NCBI GenBank assembly: GCA_039654915.1
Contig: CM077594.1
Span: forward strand, 71,108,393-71,172,392
DNA: 64,000 nucleotides
Direction of reading: 5' to 3'
DNA from: Aquilaria yunnanensis
Lineage: Eukaryota > Streptophyta > Magnoliopsida > Malvales > Thymelaeaceae
Within the stretch, counting starts at the first letter, position 1. Every line of letters starts with the position of its first letter. The notes beneath the pieces are model-generated. The model worked only from the letters and a program-made list of their open reading frames with translations. It had not been told where the DNA came from and made no database searches. Positions 11,706 to 21,931 of the stretch are shown here, piece by piece. Both the position numbers and the translations under genes were made by a program.

Positions 11706-14085
11706 ATGCCTATCCCTGAGAGCTAGCAGCCTCTTTTATCTCATCCTTGTTGCACCACCCCTAAAAAATTAGAGAGGTGGAAGAAGAAGTTCTTTTTTCC
11801 CTCTTACGCCATTACCCGGCTGCCACGATCTGACCACTATGCTTTTTCAAACCATAGTAACGAGGTTACCATTTTTCGAGCCCAGTTGAAGGCCGGACAT
11901 CGGTATCCTCCCCCGAAGATGGTTTGCGAGTTCTGCCAATTTCATGGCATTGCTGTGAATCAGCTTCCCCCAAACTCGTACTGTTATTTTAACGCTTTCC
12001 TCTGTATGTGTGGCATCTTCGGGATAAAACCCCATTTTGTAATTTTCATGTAGTACTACAAGCTCTTCGTGGTCCCGAAGGGTGGCTTCTATTTGATGCT
12101 ACCTCGGGGATCCGGGAGCAAAAAATTCATGTTCACTTTTGCCACTAAGGACAGTTGGCGAGGGTGGCAACAGAAATTCTTCTTCCTGAAGATAGATGAG
12201 GCCTGGTCGTATGTTCCGACCAAATGGGCTCGGGGAAAGCTGGATGTGGATGCCGTTGATTCGAGGATACTGCTCACTCCAGAGTTGGCTCCCGTGTTCG
12301 AGGACTTCGACGGACGTATTCGCGCTATCTCCGATTGGGCTCCCGAGGTCGCTGCACGCTCCCTGTACCCCTTCCCCATTAACTGGAGGTTGATGACCGA
12401 AGAGGTCCTTCGGGAGTTAGGGGTCGTCAAGGAGCATGAGACTGACCTCGAGATGCCATTTCCTGCTATCGCCGGGAAGGACTCCTGGTTGGTGCAGCTC
12501 CTTTGGGAGGAAGTTTCTTTCGAAACGTTTTTCGAAAGTAAGTTATCTTCTACTCCCTTGCAGTTTTTCCCTCGGACTTACGCTGATGTCTTTTTTCTTT
12601 TTCAGAGATGGGGGACGGGATTGCTGCATTCTACAAGTCCCTTTTCTCCGACCAGGTGGAGAAGGGCGATCAGACAAAGAAGGCGGCTTCCCCAAGGCGG
12701 AAGTCTACTGGCATTGGTCCTTCGGTAAAACGGGCAAGGAAAACTGCCTAGCTTCCACAGCAAGAAATTTCCAAGGAGGCTGCCGAGGTCCCTGCCGGTG
12801 CCGAGGTTCCTTCCGCCGACGTCCCTCCCCAGAGCCCTTCCGCGCCGCAGGCCCTTCTGGAGGCCATGGTAGAGGCTCCTTCTGCCGAGGAGCGGCGCCG
12901 GAAGAAAGGCAAGGGGATTTCGACCGAGGAGTCTCAGGACTCTGAGGACGTCGTGATTGAAGTGCCGCCAGGTTTTTTTTTTCAGAACAAGTATGGCTCT
13001 TTTGTTTTTCTGAAATTTCTTTTGTCTTTGACCTGCTTCTTGCTTTTGCCATGCAGGGGAGTTGCTTACTCCGAACTGGGCGGCCGAACATGCGAAGAAG
13101 CGGGCCCTTCGCGATGCCAAAGTCCCGCAAGGGAAGATACCCAAAAAGCCTTTCTGGACGTTCACGGAGGACATGAACTTGTACTCCGAGGCCTGTCCTC
13201 AAATGGCAAAGTAGATTTCGAAGGGGGTGCTTACAGAGGCCTCCTTCAAGGCTATTGCGGCGGCCCATCCGGGCGATGACACCCTTGCCGCGAAAGTCAC
13301 CGAGCATGCTGCTCAGGTATGCTCCTCACACCTTTTTCCCTTCAATGTTTCCTAAGTGCTTGGCTCTTACTGACCTTGCGTTCATCTTTTCGCAGCTGCT
13401 GGGGTACGCTGGCTTTCTCCGAGTTCGGGTAGCCAGGCAGACGGCGTTCCGAGCTTCGGCCTTAGAGGCCTTAGAAAAAGCGAAAGTCACGTACTCGGAA
13501 TTGACCGCCAAGAACCAGCAGCTGGCAGATGCTGCGAAGAAAGAAGTTGCTGCCCTTCGGGAGGAGTTCCGGAAGGAAAAGGAAGACCTTGAGAAGGACT
13601 CATCCCAGAAGATTGCTGACCTCGGCGATCAGGTGGCGAGGATGCTCGCTGCCAACCAAGACCTTCTCAAGGATAAGTCAGATTCTGACAATCTCATACG
13701 GTCGTTGGTGTCTGAGAAAAATGCTCTTGAAGCCGAGGTCAAGTCTTTGAAGAAGGAGCCCGACGCGAAGAAGAGGATGAAGGCGCTGAAGAAGGAGGTT
13801 GCAGATTTGAAGGATGAGCTCGAGGACCTTAAGGTTGAGAAGGACAAATCCAACCAAATGACTAAGGTTGCCTTCCAGGACGGGTTCTGCCTTGCTCGGC
13901 ACCAAGTCCTTCAGAGGTTCCCAGGTCTGGACCTCTCTTTTTTCGAAGCTCTGAACATTCCCGAGGGGCCTCGGTGGTCCTGGTCAAAAATCGAGCACCT
14001 GAACCTGCCTTCCATAATTCCGGCGCCGAAGGTGGTGGAAAAGGGCAAAGAGGCTGGTGGCTCCCGGGACGCCGAGAACCCTTAG
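11706..14085 (+). pseudogene. Antisense extra ORF (aORF) of Tat1, four exons
   Basis: Antisense to gag-pol. Exons 11706-12537, 12606-12971, 13057-13316 and 13396-14085 join in frame over GT-AG introns of 68, 85 and 79 bp; all three acceptors are CAG-like after T-rich tracts. Total is about 715 codons. The N-terminal half has conserved-looking blocks (CYFNAFLCMCGIFGIKPHF near 11974-12030, WRGWQQKFFFLK near 12156-12190) that resemble the plant 'putative gypsy type transposon' family (Pfam PF04195, from memory). The middle is basic and Pro/Glu-rich. The last exon is a charged coiled coil (about 13440-13850). In-frame TAG stops at 11724, 12051, 12749 and 13212 break it; each is one C to T from CAG. 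Comparable antisense ORFs are known in Retand/Grande-type Tat elements; function unknown. Confidence 0.75.
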
Positions 14086-14493
14086 GCTGTTTTAGGGGCC
14101 TTTTCCTTTTTTTCCTCTTCGTTTTTGTGCTCCTTCTTTGGGCACTTCTTCTTTGTAAGCCTGATCATTCTCAATGAATATTTTTTGGCTAAGTCTTTTT
14201 GCAAGATTTTGCATTTCCATCGTCCCGAACAAGCTCGCTCAAGAGACTTCGGGAAACCTACAATCACAAAAATTATTCTGCGCTTTTTGCGGCGAGTACT
14301 TTCGCAAGATTTTTGTTTTCCATTTTTCCGAGCGTGATGGCTCAAGGGACTTCGGAAAATCACATCTGCGCTTTATCACGGTGAACACCTTCGCGGAATT
14401 CTATCTTGCACCATTTTGTACACTTAAGAGTTTTTTTCAAGCACATTCTGTACTTAGGATATTTTTTGTACAACACAATCCTTCCGCTCCATC
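14086..14493. other. Gap between convergent aORF and integrase, with a ~103-bp degenerate duplication
   Basis: Both the + strand aORF (stop at 14085) and the - strand integrase (stop at 14494) end into this 408-bp AT-rich stretch. GCAAGATTTT at 14201 and GCAAGATTTTT at 14304 start two diverged copies of a unit of about 103 bp, each with CTCAAG.GACTTCGG near its middle. It is probably a shared 3' untranslated region. No gene seen. Confidence 0.55.
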
Positions 14494-15821
14494 TTAAGCG
14501 TAGAATTTCTTCGGGGCGTCTGAGTGCCAAGTGTTTTTCAATTCTACGCCTTCGGTGTCGCCAAGTTTGTACACGCCTTTTCGTACTTTGGCAAGAACCA
14601 GATAAGGTCCTTCCCAGTTCACACGAAGTACTCCGTGGGATGGATTTCGGGGTGCAAAGTCAGCCTTTCGGAGAACGAGGTCCCCTTTCTTGATTTCTTT
14701 TGGCCTGGCTCGTAAATTTATAGCCGCGGCCACTCTTTGCTGGAAAGCTTTTCTTCTCAGCTCAGCTATTTCTCTGTGTTCGCCGACGAGGTCGAGCTTC
14801 GTTCTTAGGCCGAGGTCGTTTCCACCTTCATCAAATACTTGCACCCGTACTGATGGTCTAACTATCTCGATAGGGATGAGGGCCTCTGTTCCGAAGACGA
14901 GTGAGAAGGGAGTCTCCCCTGTGGCTCTTCGGGGCGTCGTTCGGTAACTCCATAATACGCTTTGGAGTTCTCCTGGCCATTTCCCTTTTGCTTCCCCCAG
15001 TCTCTTTTTCAGGCCACCTTTTATGGTCCTGTTAGATACCTCCACCTGCCCGTTGCTTTGGGGGTGAGCCACTGGGGCGAAGTGCATCTTTATTCTGAGG
15101 TCGCTGATAAATTCCTAGAATCCTTTGTCTATGAATTGGGATCCATTATCAGCCACTAGTACCCTCGGTATGCCGAATTTGCGTACGATGTTTTTCCATA
15201 CAAACTTTTGCGCTTCTTTCGCCGAGATAGTCGTTAGCGGTTCTGCCTCGACCCATTTGGAGAAATAGTCTAATGCTACTACGCAGAATTTCACACCTCT
15301 GGGCGCTGCGGGGAGTGGCCCAATAAGGTCTATACCCTAGACTGCGAAGGGCAAGGGATAGTCAGCCGAAGTTACCATTTCCGAGGGTGCCCTCTGGATG
15401 TTCGCGTGTCTCTGGCAACTACCGCATTTTCGGACGAACTGCCTTGCGTCCTTTCTTAGGGTAGGCCAGAAGTATCCCTGGCGAAGTATCACTGCCGCCA
15501 GGGCATCGGTTCCAATGTGTGAACCACACATGCCTTTATGGCTTCTTCAAGGATCATTTCAGTATCCTCTTTGTTCACACATCTTTGTAGTGGATTCGCG
15601 TATCCCTGTCGGTATAGTTCTTCACCGATTAGGAAGAAACGGCCGGAGCGCCTTCGTAGTTTTGCAGCGTCACCGGGGTCTTCGAGGAGCACATTTTCCG
15701 TGAGGTACCTTTTTATTGGATCCCTCCATCCTTTTCCCGAGGTCACTATGCTCAGCACTGAGATGCTCGGATGGTCTAGCACCTCGGTGTAGGTCTTTGA
15801 CTTCGCCAAGCAATCTGCCAC
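14494..15821 (-). pseudogene. Tat1 integrase
   Basis: Would insert element cDNA into the genome. From the N-terminal side: zinc-binding HHCC region with CGSHIG and a CGSCQRH knuckle (about 15400-15540), catalytic core with ALDYFSKWVEAEPL, LVADNGSQFI and HPQSNGQVEVSNRTI (about 15010-15290), then a basic C-terminus ending PKKFYA before the stop at 14494. A 1-base loss near 15535 shifts the frame inside the zinc domain. Two TAG codons interrupt the core, one near 15337 after PFAV and one near 15117 after DKGF. Otherwise the catalytic residues remain. It is the last domain of pol; the convergent antisense gene follows. Confidence 0.88.
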
Positions 15822-16548
15822 GGTGTTTTTCTGCCGAGGTACATTTTCGATCCGTACGGCGTCACTCTTGAATGAGTTTTGCTACCAGCTCGTGGTATTT
15901 TGCCAAGGTTAGGTCCTTCGCCCCATAGTCTCCTGCTGTCTGCCGAACTATTAGCTGGGAATCGCTGTGAGCCTTTAAGTTTCTCACGCTAATCTTTCTG
16001 GCCAATCGTAATCCGCTATGAGGGCCTCATACTCAGCCACATTGTTAGTGACGTTGAAGCTAAACTTGATAGCCTTCATTACCTCTAGGCCTTCGGGGCC
16101 TCTGACAATTACCCCAGCTCCCTGTTGTTTGGACCCCGAGGCTCCATCAACATGTAAGGTCCATTCTGGCTCACCTTCGTTCAGATCCGGATGACTGTCC
16201 TCAGTGGTGGGTATTTCGGTAATGAATTCTGCCAGTGCTTGAGCTTTTATGGCCTTCCGAGGTTCATAGGTGATATCGTGTTCGCCAAGCTCTATACACC
16301 ACTTGGAGAGCCTTCCCGAATGATCCACTTTCCTCATAACGTCCCCTAGTGGTAGGCTACTTCGGACGATGATGGGGTGAGCTTGAAAGTATGGTCGCAG
16401 CCTTCTCCCTGCAAGCACCAAGGCGTATATAGCTTTTTGTAGCAGAGGGTACCTGACTTCGGCGCCATGCAGGGATTTGCTTACATAGTAGACCGGTCAT
16501 TGTTTTGGCCCTTCTTCTTTCACGAGGACCGAGCTCACAGCTTTTTCT
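15822..16548 (-). pseudogene. Tat1 RNase H and second RNase H (aRNH)
   Basis: Starts at the copia1 insertion point and completes the polymerase of 24874-25780. First comes the end of the retroviral-type RNase H (motifs PVYYVSKSLHGAEVRY and LRPYFQAHPI, about 16380-16500). A second RNase H-like domain follows, with the WTLHVDGASGS and NVAEYEALI blocks (about 16020-16180). Two RNase H domains are a hallmark of the Tat lineage. Breaks: a stop near 16497 before PVYYVSK and a frameshift near 15990; the last part before the integrase is only recognisable in pieces. The enzyme would degrade the RNA of RNA-DNA hybrids. Confidence 0.82.
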
Positions 16549-17964
16549 TGTTGTGTTTCGGGAGCCAAACAGCGCAGCGGAATTTAACCGAAACCCTCCA
16601 GGATCCAAGTGAAACGGGGTAAACCGGGTGTTCGAAAATTTCATACCTAATTATCGGTTGAGATCTCTCACTCAACTGTAGAGTCGAATCACAAAACCTG
16701 AACAGTTGACGTGTTCAGGCTCTCTATGGTATCCACACGAGCCTCTCGGGATCACCACGCTTCCACCACGTCCCGGCAGATGCGTTTCTCTTGCGCTCGC
16801 AGTGCTAGCTTGCGTCCTCTAAGGAATTGCAAGAGAAGAGTGCGGCTGTCCTTTTGGGAGGCTAGGGCAAGGAGACCTGCGAATTTCTCACTTAAAAGTT
16901 GTATTTATAGTGAGACTCAACTTCCAGGCCTAATGGGTTTCAAAGCCCTAATCCAATTAGGATTTAATTTCGGGCTTAATAATGGCTCAACTCCTTGGGC
17001 CATTATTAATACGAAATTAAAGTGAAACCATAACCCAAATAATTAGCCCATGCACTCTAATGATCCAAATAGCTCTACGTGTGCGACCCAATAGGCTCTT
17101 GCCATGTTGGCAATGATCATAAATCACATTTATGATCATAAGCAATGAGCGGTGTCTAGCAACACATCATTGCTACCCAAGTGACAAGATTGTCGGTGAA
17201 TCTACTAAACCTTTATGATCATCACCGATATATGCCATTGTCCCTTTGTCCAAGATATCAAGACTAAGCACGAGACATGGAATGTGTCACTCTCGTATAG
17301 CCCAATCTTTGGTTTCTTGATTACCGAGTAGACTAACTTAAACTGATGACATTGATATCATATATCAACTCATCGGAGCATGGCCATGCATTTTCTAAGT
17401 CTCACTCTATCAAGGGGCCCAAAGATATCACTCCCGTTACATAGGAGGGACAAATCCCATCTTGATCATACAAATCCCTCCGCATGATATGTGACATACC
17501 CAATGACCTCCTTCATGTTCACTCAGTTACGAGCAACACAGGAAAGTATCAAAGTATGTGACTCACATGTAGGGAACCTTGATGATCTTAGGTCGAAGGA
17601 CTACATATACCATGATCACTATGAGAATCACTTATGACACTCATATAACGATCCATGAAGTGTTCTCATGGTGGGTCGGTCCAGTACACAAGTTCTCCAA
17701 CTTGTACCCATATGTAGACTACATATCTCATATTAGTCTCCACATATGCTAGTCATTATGTATTATTGCAACCCGCTCCACAATAATACTAGACTAGGGA
17801 CGTTTAAGAATATCATTATTCTAGGGTTACAATTATGTTTATTACGTTATGCAGAAACAAAACAACAAACAAAATTGCTGGATTAATGCCTCAATAAAAT
17901 ATCATGACTCAATGTGCAAAAATACAATCATCTCATGATTGGCTTTTTGGGCACAATACTAACA
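16549..17964 (-). repeat. 3' LTR of copia1
   Basis: Read on the + strand from TGTTGTGTTTCGGGAGCC to CACAATACTAACA. TATA box at 16902-16909 on the - strand. A 25-bp stem-loop (11-bp arms, TGATCATAAAT/ATTTATGATCA) lies at about 17117-17141 in U3 and recurs in the other family copies that keep this region. Directly outside it on the - strand is the purine tract GCGGGAGAT (17965 onward). Confidence 0.95.
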
Positions 17965-19353
17965 ATCTCCCGCTTGCACTAAAAGCCAATCATCCATGTA
18001 TCTAATACCGATGGACCTAGAATGGCTATCATGCTTCTGCTGCGTAAGGGGCTTTGTTAGTGGATCAGCAATGTTGCTGTCTGTCGAAGTCCTGCATATC
18101 CTTACATCACCCCTCTCGATGATCTCCCTGATGAGATGATAGCGTCGAAGTATGTGTTTGGATCGCTGGTGAGATCGAGGTTCCTTAGCCTGTGCGATTG
18201 CTCCATTGTTGTCACAATAGAGCTCTATCGGGTCAACAATGCTTGGAACCACTCCAAGTTCAGTGATGAACTTCTTGACCCAAACTGCCTCCTTCGCAGC
18301 ATCAGAGGCGGCAATGTACTCAGATTCTGTTGTAGAGTTAGCTACTGTCTCTTGCTTTGAACTCTTCCAGCTCACAGCACCACCACCAATACAAAACACA
18401 TAACCAGATTGCGATCTAAAATCATCCTTATCGGATTGGAAGCTTGCATCGGTGTAACCCCTTACAACGAGCTGATCTTCACCTCCAAAGACCAAGAATG
18501 CATCCTTAGTCCTTCGTAAGTACTTAAGGATGTTCTTAACAGCTGTCCAGTGACTTTTACTGGGGTTCGATTGGTACCTACTCGTCATGCTCAAAGCATA
18601 TGAGACATCGGGACGAGTACATATCATGGCATACATGATAGATCCAATTGCTGAGGCATATGGAATCTTACTCATGCACTCTCGCTCCTCGGTTGTACTC
18701 GGACACTGAGATCTAGAAAGAGTGATACCATGTGACATGGGCAAGAATCCTTTCTTGGAATCTTGCATGCTAAACCTCTTTAGCACCTTGTCAATATATG
18801 TACTTTGACTTAGGCCAAGAAGCTTTCTAGATCTATCTCTATAGATCCTAATGCCTAACACATAGGCTGCTTCACCCAAGTCCTTCATAGAGAAACATTT
18901 TCCTAGCCAAGTCTTCACAGACTGTAGCTCAGGAATGTCATTCCCGATGAGTAGTATGTCATCTACATACAACACCAAGAAGACAATAGCGCTCCCACTA
19001 ACCTTCTTGTAGACACAAGGTTCATCTTCATTTTTGATAAAACCAAACTCTTTGATTGCATCATCAAAACGAAGATTCCAACTTCGAGAAGCTTGCTTCA
19101 GTCCATAAATGGACCTTTGCAATTTGCACACTTTATTGGCATTCCCAGGAGTGACAAAACCCTCAGGCTGTGTCATGTACACATCCTCAAGTAGCTGTCC
19201 ATTTAGGAATGCAGTTTTGACATCCATTTGCCATATCTCATAATCATAGTGTGCAGCAATAGCAAACAAAATTCGGATGGATTTAAGCATAGCAACTGGT
19301 GAAAAAGTTCCATCATAGTCAATACCATGAATTTGCTTGAAACCTTTTTGCAA
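17959..19353 (-). CDS. copia1 reverse transcriptase and RNase H (pol, C-terminal part)
   Basis: 464-codon frame that continues the gag-pol frame after a frameshift. RT: TFSPVAMLKSIRILFAIAAH near residues 17-36, AFLNGQL near 49, the catalytic YVDDILLIG at about 128-136. RNase H: GYTDASFQSD at about 297-306, TTESEYIAAS and LYCDNNGAIAQ further on, with catalytic D, E and D present. The last codons are TGT TAG, the first six bases of the 3' LTR, so the stop codon is supplied by the LTR. The first Met is not a real start: the frame belongs to the polyprotein at 19319-21931. Confidence 0.93.
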   Translation of the reverse strand: MQKGFKQIHGIDYDGTFSPVAMLKSIRILFAIAAHYDYEIWQMDVKTAFLNGQLLEDVYMTQPEGFVTPGNANKVCKLQRSIYGLKQASRSWNLRFDDAIKEFGFIKNEDEPCVYKKVSGSAIVFLVLYVDDILLIGNDIPELQSVKTWLGKCFSMKDLGEAAYVLGIRIYRDRSRKLLGLSQSTYIDKVLKRFSMQDSKKGFLPMSHGITLSRSQCPSTTEERECMSKIPYASAIGSIMYAMICTRPDVSYALSMTSRYQSNPSKSHWTAVKNILKYLRRTKDAFLVFGGEDQLVVRGYTDASFQSDKDDFRSQSGYVFCIGGGAVSWKSSKQETVANSTTESEYIAASDAAKEAVWVKKFITELGVVPSIVDPIELYCDNNGAIAQAKEPRSHQRSKHILRRYHLIREIIERGDVRICRTSTDSNIADPLTKPLTQQKHDSHSRSIGIRYMDDWLLVQAGDC

Positions 19354-21931
19354 CCAATCTTCCCTTAAAGGTAATCACATTACCATCCATGTCAGTTTTC
19401 TTCTTGAAAACCCATTTGCACCCTATAGGTTTTACCCCTTCAGGTGGGTCAACCAAAGTCCATACTTGGTTTTCATACATGGATTCCATCTCGAATTTCA
19501 TGGCCATTAGCCACTTCTCAGAGTCAGGCCCCGACATAGCTTGTTGGTAGGTTGTGGGCTCATCTTGATCCATGAGCATCACATCACCGGTGTGAGTCAC
19601 GAGAAATCCATATCTCTCGGGCTCACGCCGAATCCTACCAGTCCTACGTGGGCTCTGTGCTACAGGAACAGACTCTTGAACCACAACATCTTGTGGTGTC
19701 TGTTCAGGTTCCATTTCAGGTTCGATGTCTTCTTGTTGTTCTTGAATTTCTTCAAGTTCTACTTTCCTCCCACTAGTTCCTTTAGAGATAAACTCTTTCT
19801 CCAAAAAGACACCAGTTCGAGCAACAAACACTTTTTGCTCAGAGGGATTGTAGAAATAGTAACCCTTTGTTTTTTTGGGATACTCAACAAAAAGACATTT
19901 TTGAGATTTGGGCCCTAGTTTCTTAGAGGATTGACATTTTACATAAACATCACAGCCCCAAATCTTCATAAAAGACAAATTGGGACGCCTCCCACTCCAT
20001 ATCTCATATGGTGTCTTTTGAACCGATTTAGATGGAACTCGGTTTAGTGTAAAAGCGGCTGTTTCTAGAGCATGTCCCCAAAAGGAGTTTGGAAGGTCAG
20101 CTTGACTCATCATGGAGCGAACCATGTCTAACAGAGTTCGATTTCTCCTTTCAGAAACACCATTCCATTGAGGTGTACCTGGTGGAGTGAGTTGTGATAC
20201 TATACCACACTCCTTCAGATAGTCAAGGAATTCTCGATCCAAGTACTCTCCACCTCGATCTGATCGAAGCACTTTGATACTCTTCCCGAGTTGATTCTCT
20301 ACTTCATTCTTGAATTCTTTGAACTTTTCAAAGGATTCTGACTTGTGTCTCATAAGATACACATAGCCATATCTGCTGAAGTCATCAGTGAAAGTAATGA
20401 AGTATTGGGAACCTCCTCTAGCTTGTGTAGACATAGGGCCACATACATCACTATGTATGAGTCCTAGTAAGTCATTAGCCCTTTCACTTTGCCCTGTGAA
20501 TGGGGCTTTGGTCATCTTGCCCAACAAACATGACTCACATGTCTCATATGATTCAAAATCAAATGAGTCCAAGAGTCCATCCTTATGGAGCTTGGATATG
20601 CGGGTCTCATTTATATGGCCCAAGCGACAGTGCCAGAGATAGGTCAAGTTTGAATCATTTAATCTGACCTTCTTGGTATTCACATTATAGATTGGATCTT
20701 CAAGGTCTAGAACATACAACCCATTGCTAAGTTGAGCACTACCATAAAAGATTTCATTCAAATAAATAGAACAACATTTGTCCTTTATTATAAATGAAAA
20801 ACCTTTCTTGTCCAAACAAGAAACAGAAATCAAATTTCTACTAATAGTAGGCACAAAGTAGCAGTTGTCTAATTCTAAAACTAATCCACTAGGTAAAGTG
20901 AGAACATAAGTCCCTATAGCTAAGGCAGCAACCCTTGCTCCATTTCCAACACGTAGGTCCACTTCACCTCGGGCCAATCTTCTACTTTTACTTAGATCCT
21001 GCACATTTGCACAAATGTGAGATCCACATCCAGTATCCAATACCCAAGATGAGGAAGTAGAAAAGTTAGCCTCTATAACAAAAATACCTGAAGTGGAAGT
21101 CTTACTTCCCTTTTCCTTAGCAAGTTCTTCAAGATAGAGCTTGCAGTTGCGCTTCCAGTGTCCAGGTTGCTTACAATGGAAGCACTCCCCTTCCTTTGCC
21201 ACACCACCCTTTGGTTTCAGTGCAGCTGAAGAAGAACTAGCATTGGACTTTCCATTAGCTTTATCCTTCTTCTTGTTGGCTTTTCCCTTTCCCTTGCCCT
21301 TTTGAACCATCAAAATGGGCTTAGCCTTCTTAAGGTTTTGCTCAGCAGTTCTCAACATGTTGAGCAATTCAGGGAGGGACTTGTCAAGGTCATTCATGTT
21401 ATAGTTCATGACGAACTGACTGTAGCTTTCAGGGAACGATTGCAAGACTACATCGATAGCCAACTCTTTCTGAAGAGCAAATCCCAAATTCTCAAGATTC
21501 TCAATGTACCCAATCATCTTGAGCACATGAGGACCCACGGGACTTCCCTCAGACATCTTGCACTGAAACAATGCCTTAGAGGTCTCAAACCTTTCATGCC
21601 TAGCTTGCTCTTGGAAAAGCATTTTGAGATGTTCGATCATATCGAACGCCCCCATGTTCTCATGTTGCTTCTGAAGCTCAGATTCCATGGTAATAAGCAT
21701 GAGGCATGCAACATCCAAAGCATCATCAGAATGCCTCTTGTGAGCATCCCTTTCAGCTCTTGGAGCAGTGGCAGCAGGCTCATTCGGAATGGGCTGCTCT
21801 AGGACATATGCCTTTCTCTCTTGTTTGAGGACTATCCTCAAGTTTCGGTACCATTTGAGAAAGTTGGTCCCATTCAGTTTTTCTTTCTCAAGGATCGATC
21901 GCAACGAAAGTGTCGATGTGTTTTGTGCCAT
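19319..21931 (-). CDS. copia1 gag, protease, integrase and start of RT
   Basis: 870-codon frame starting at MAQNTSTLS. Gag (about residues 1-240) forms the particle; CCHC zinc knuckle CFHCKQPGHWKRNC at about 249-262 binds RNA. Protease active site is WVLDTGCGSHI at about 293-303. Integrase has the HHCC zinc finger (HCRLGHI..CESCLLGK), FTDDFSRYG, LRSDRGGEYL and NGVSERRNRTLLD, the D,D,E catalytic core. RT begins near ANQVWTLV-type sequence and ends abruptly after VAKRFQANSWY. One extra A (T run at 19345-19349 on +) causes this; copia2 has four bases at the same place (near 40912), supporting an insertion here. A translation start further upstream is not needed. Confidence 0.95.
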   Translation of the reverse strand: MAQNTSTLSLRSILEKEKLNGTNFLKWYRNLRIVLKQERKAYVLEQPIPNEPAATAPRAERDAHKRHSDDALDVACLMLITMESELQKQHENMGAFDMIEHLKMLFQEQARHERFETSKALFQCKMSEGSPVGPHVLKMIGYIENLENLGFALQKELAIDVVLQSFPESYSQFVMNYNMNDLDKSLPELLNMLRTAEQNLKKAKPILMVQKGKGKGKANKKKDKANGKSNASSSSAALKPKGGVAKEGECFHCKQPGHWKRNCKLYLEELAKEKGSKTSTSGIFVIEANFSTSSSWVLDTGCGSHICANVQDLSKSRRLARGEVDLRVGNGARVAALAIGTYVLTLPSGLVLELDNCYFVPTISRNLISVSCLDKKGFSFIIKDKCCSIYLNEIFYGSAQLSNGLYVLDLEDPIYNVNTKKVRLNDSNLTYLWHCRLGHINETRISKLHKDGLLDSFDFESYETCESCLLGKMTKAPFTGQSERANDLLGLIHSDVCGPMSTQARGGSQYFITFTDDFSRYGYVYLMRHKSESFEKFKEFKNEVENQLGKSIKVLRSDRGGEYLDREFLDYLKECGIVSQLTPPGTPQWNGVSERRNRTLLDMVRSMMSQADLPNSFWGHALETAAFTLNRVPSKSVQKTPYEIWSGRRPNLSFMKIWGCDVYVKCQSSKKLGPKSQKCLFVEYPKKTKGYYFYNPSEQKVFVARTGVFLEKEFISKGTSGRKVELEEIQEQQEDIEPEMEPEQTPQDVVVQESVPVAQSPRRTGRIRREPERYGFLVTHTGDVMLMDQDEPTTYQQAMSGPDSEKWLMAMKFEMESMYENQVWTLVDPPEGVKPIGCKWVFKKKTDMDGNVITFKGRLVAKRFQANSWY

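Noticed and set aside
12602..13307. Reverse-strand frames of 190 and 200 codons opposite the antisense gene
   Set aside because: They cross the proposed introns without regard to them, have no recognisable domain and arise from GC-rich codons of the + strand gene.
19541..19918. + strand frames opposite copia1 pol, including 125 and 166 codons (21302-21802)
   Set aside because: Mirror frames of a well-supported polyprotein, with similar but broken mirrors in copia2.
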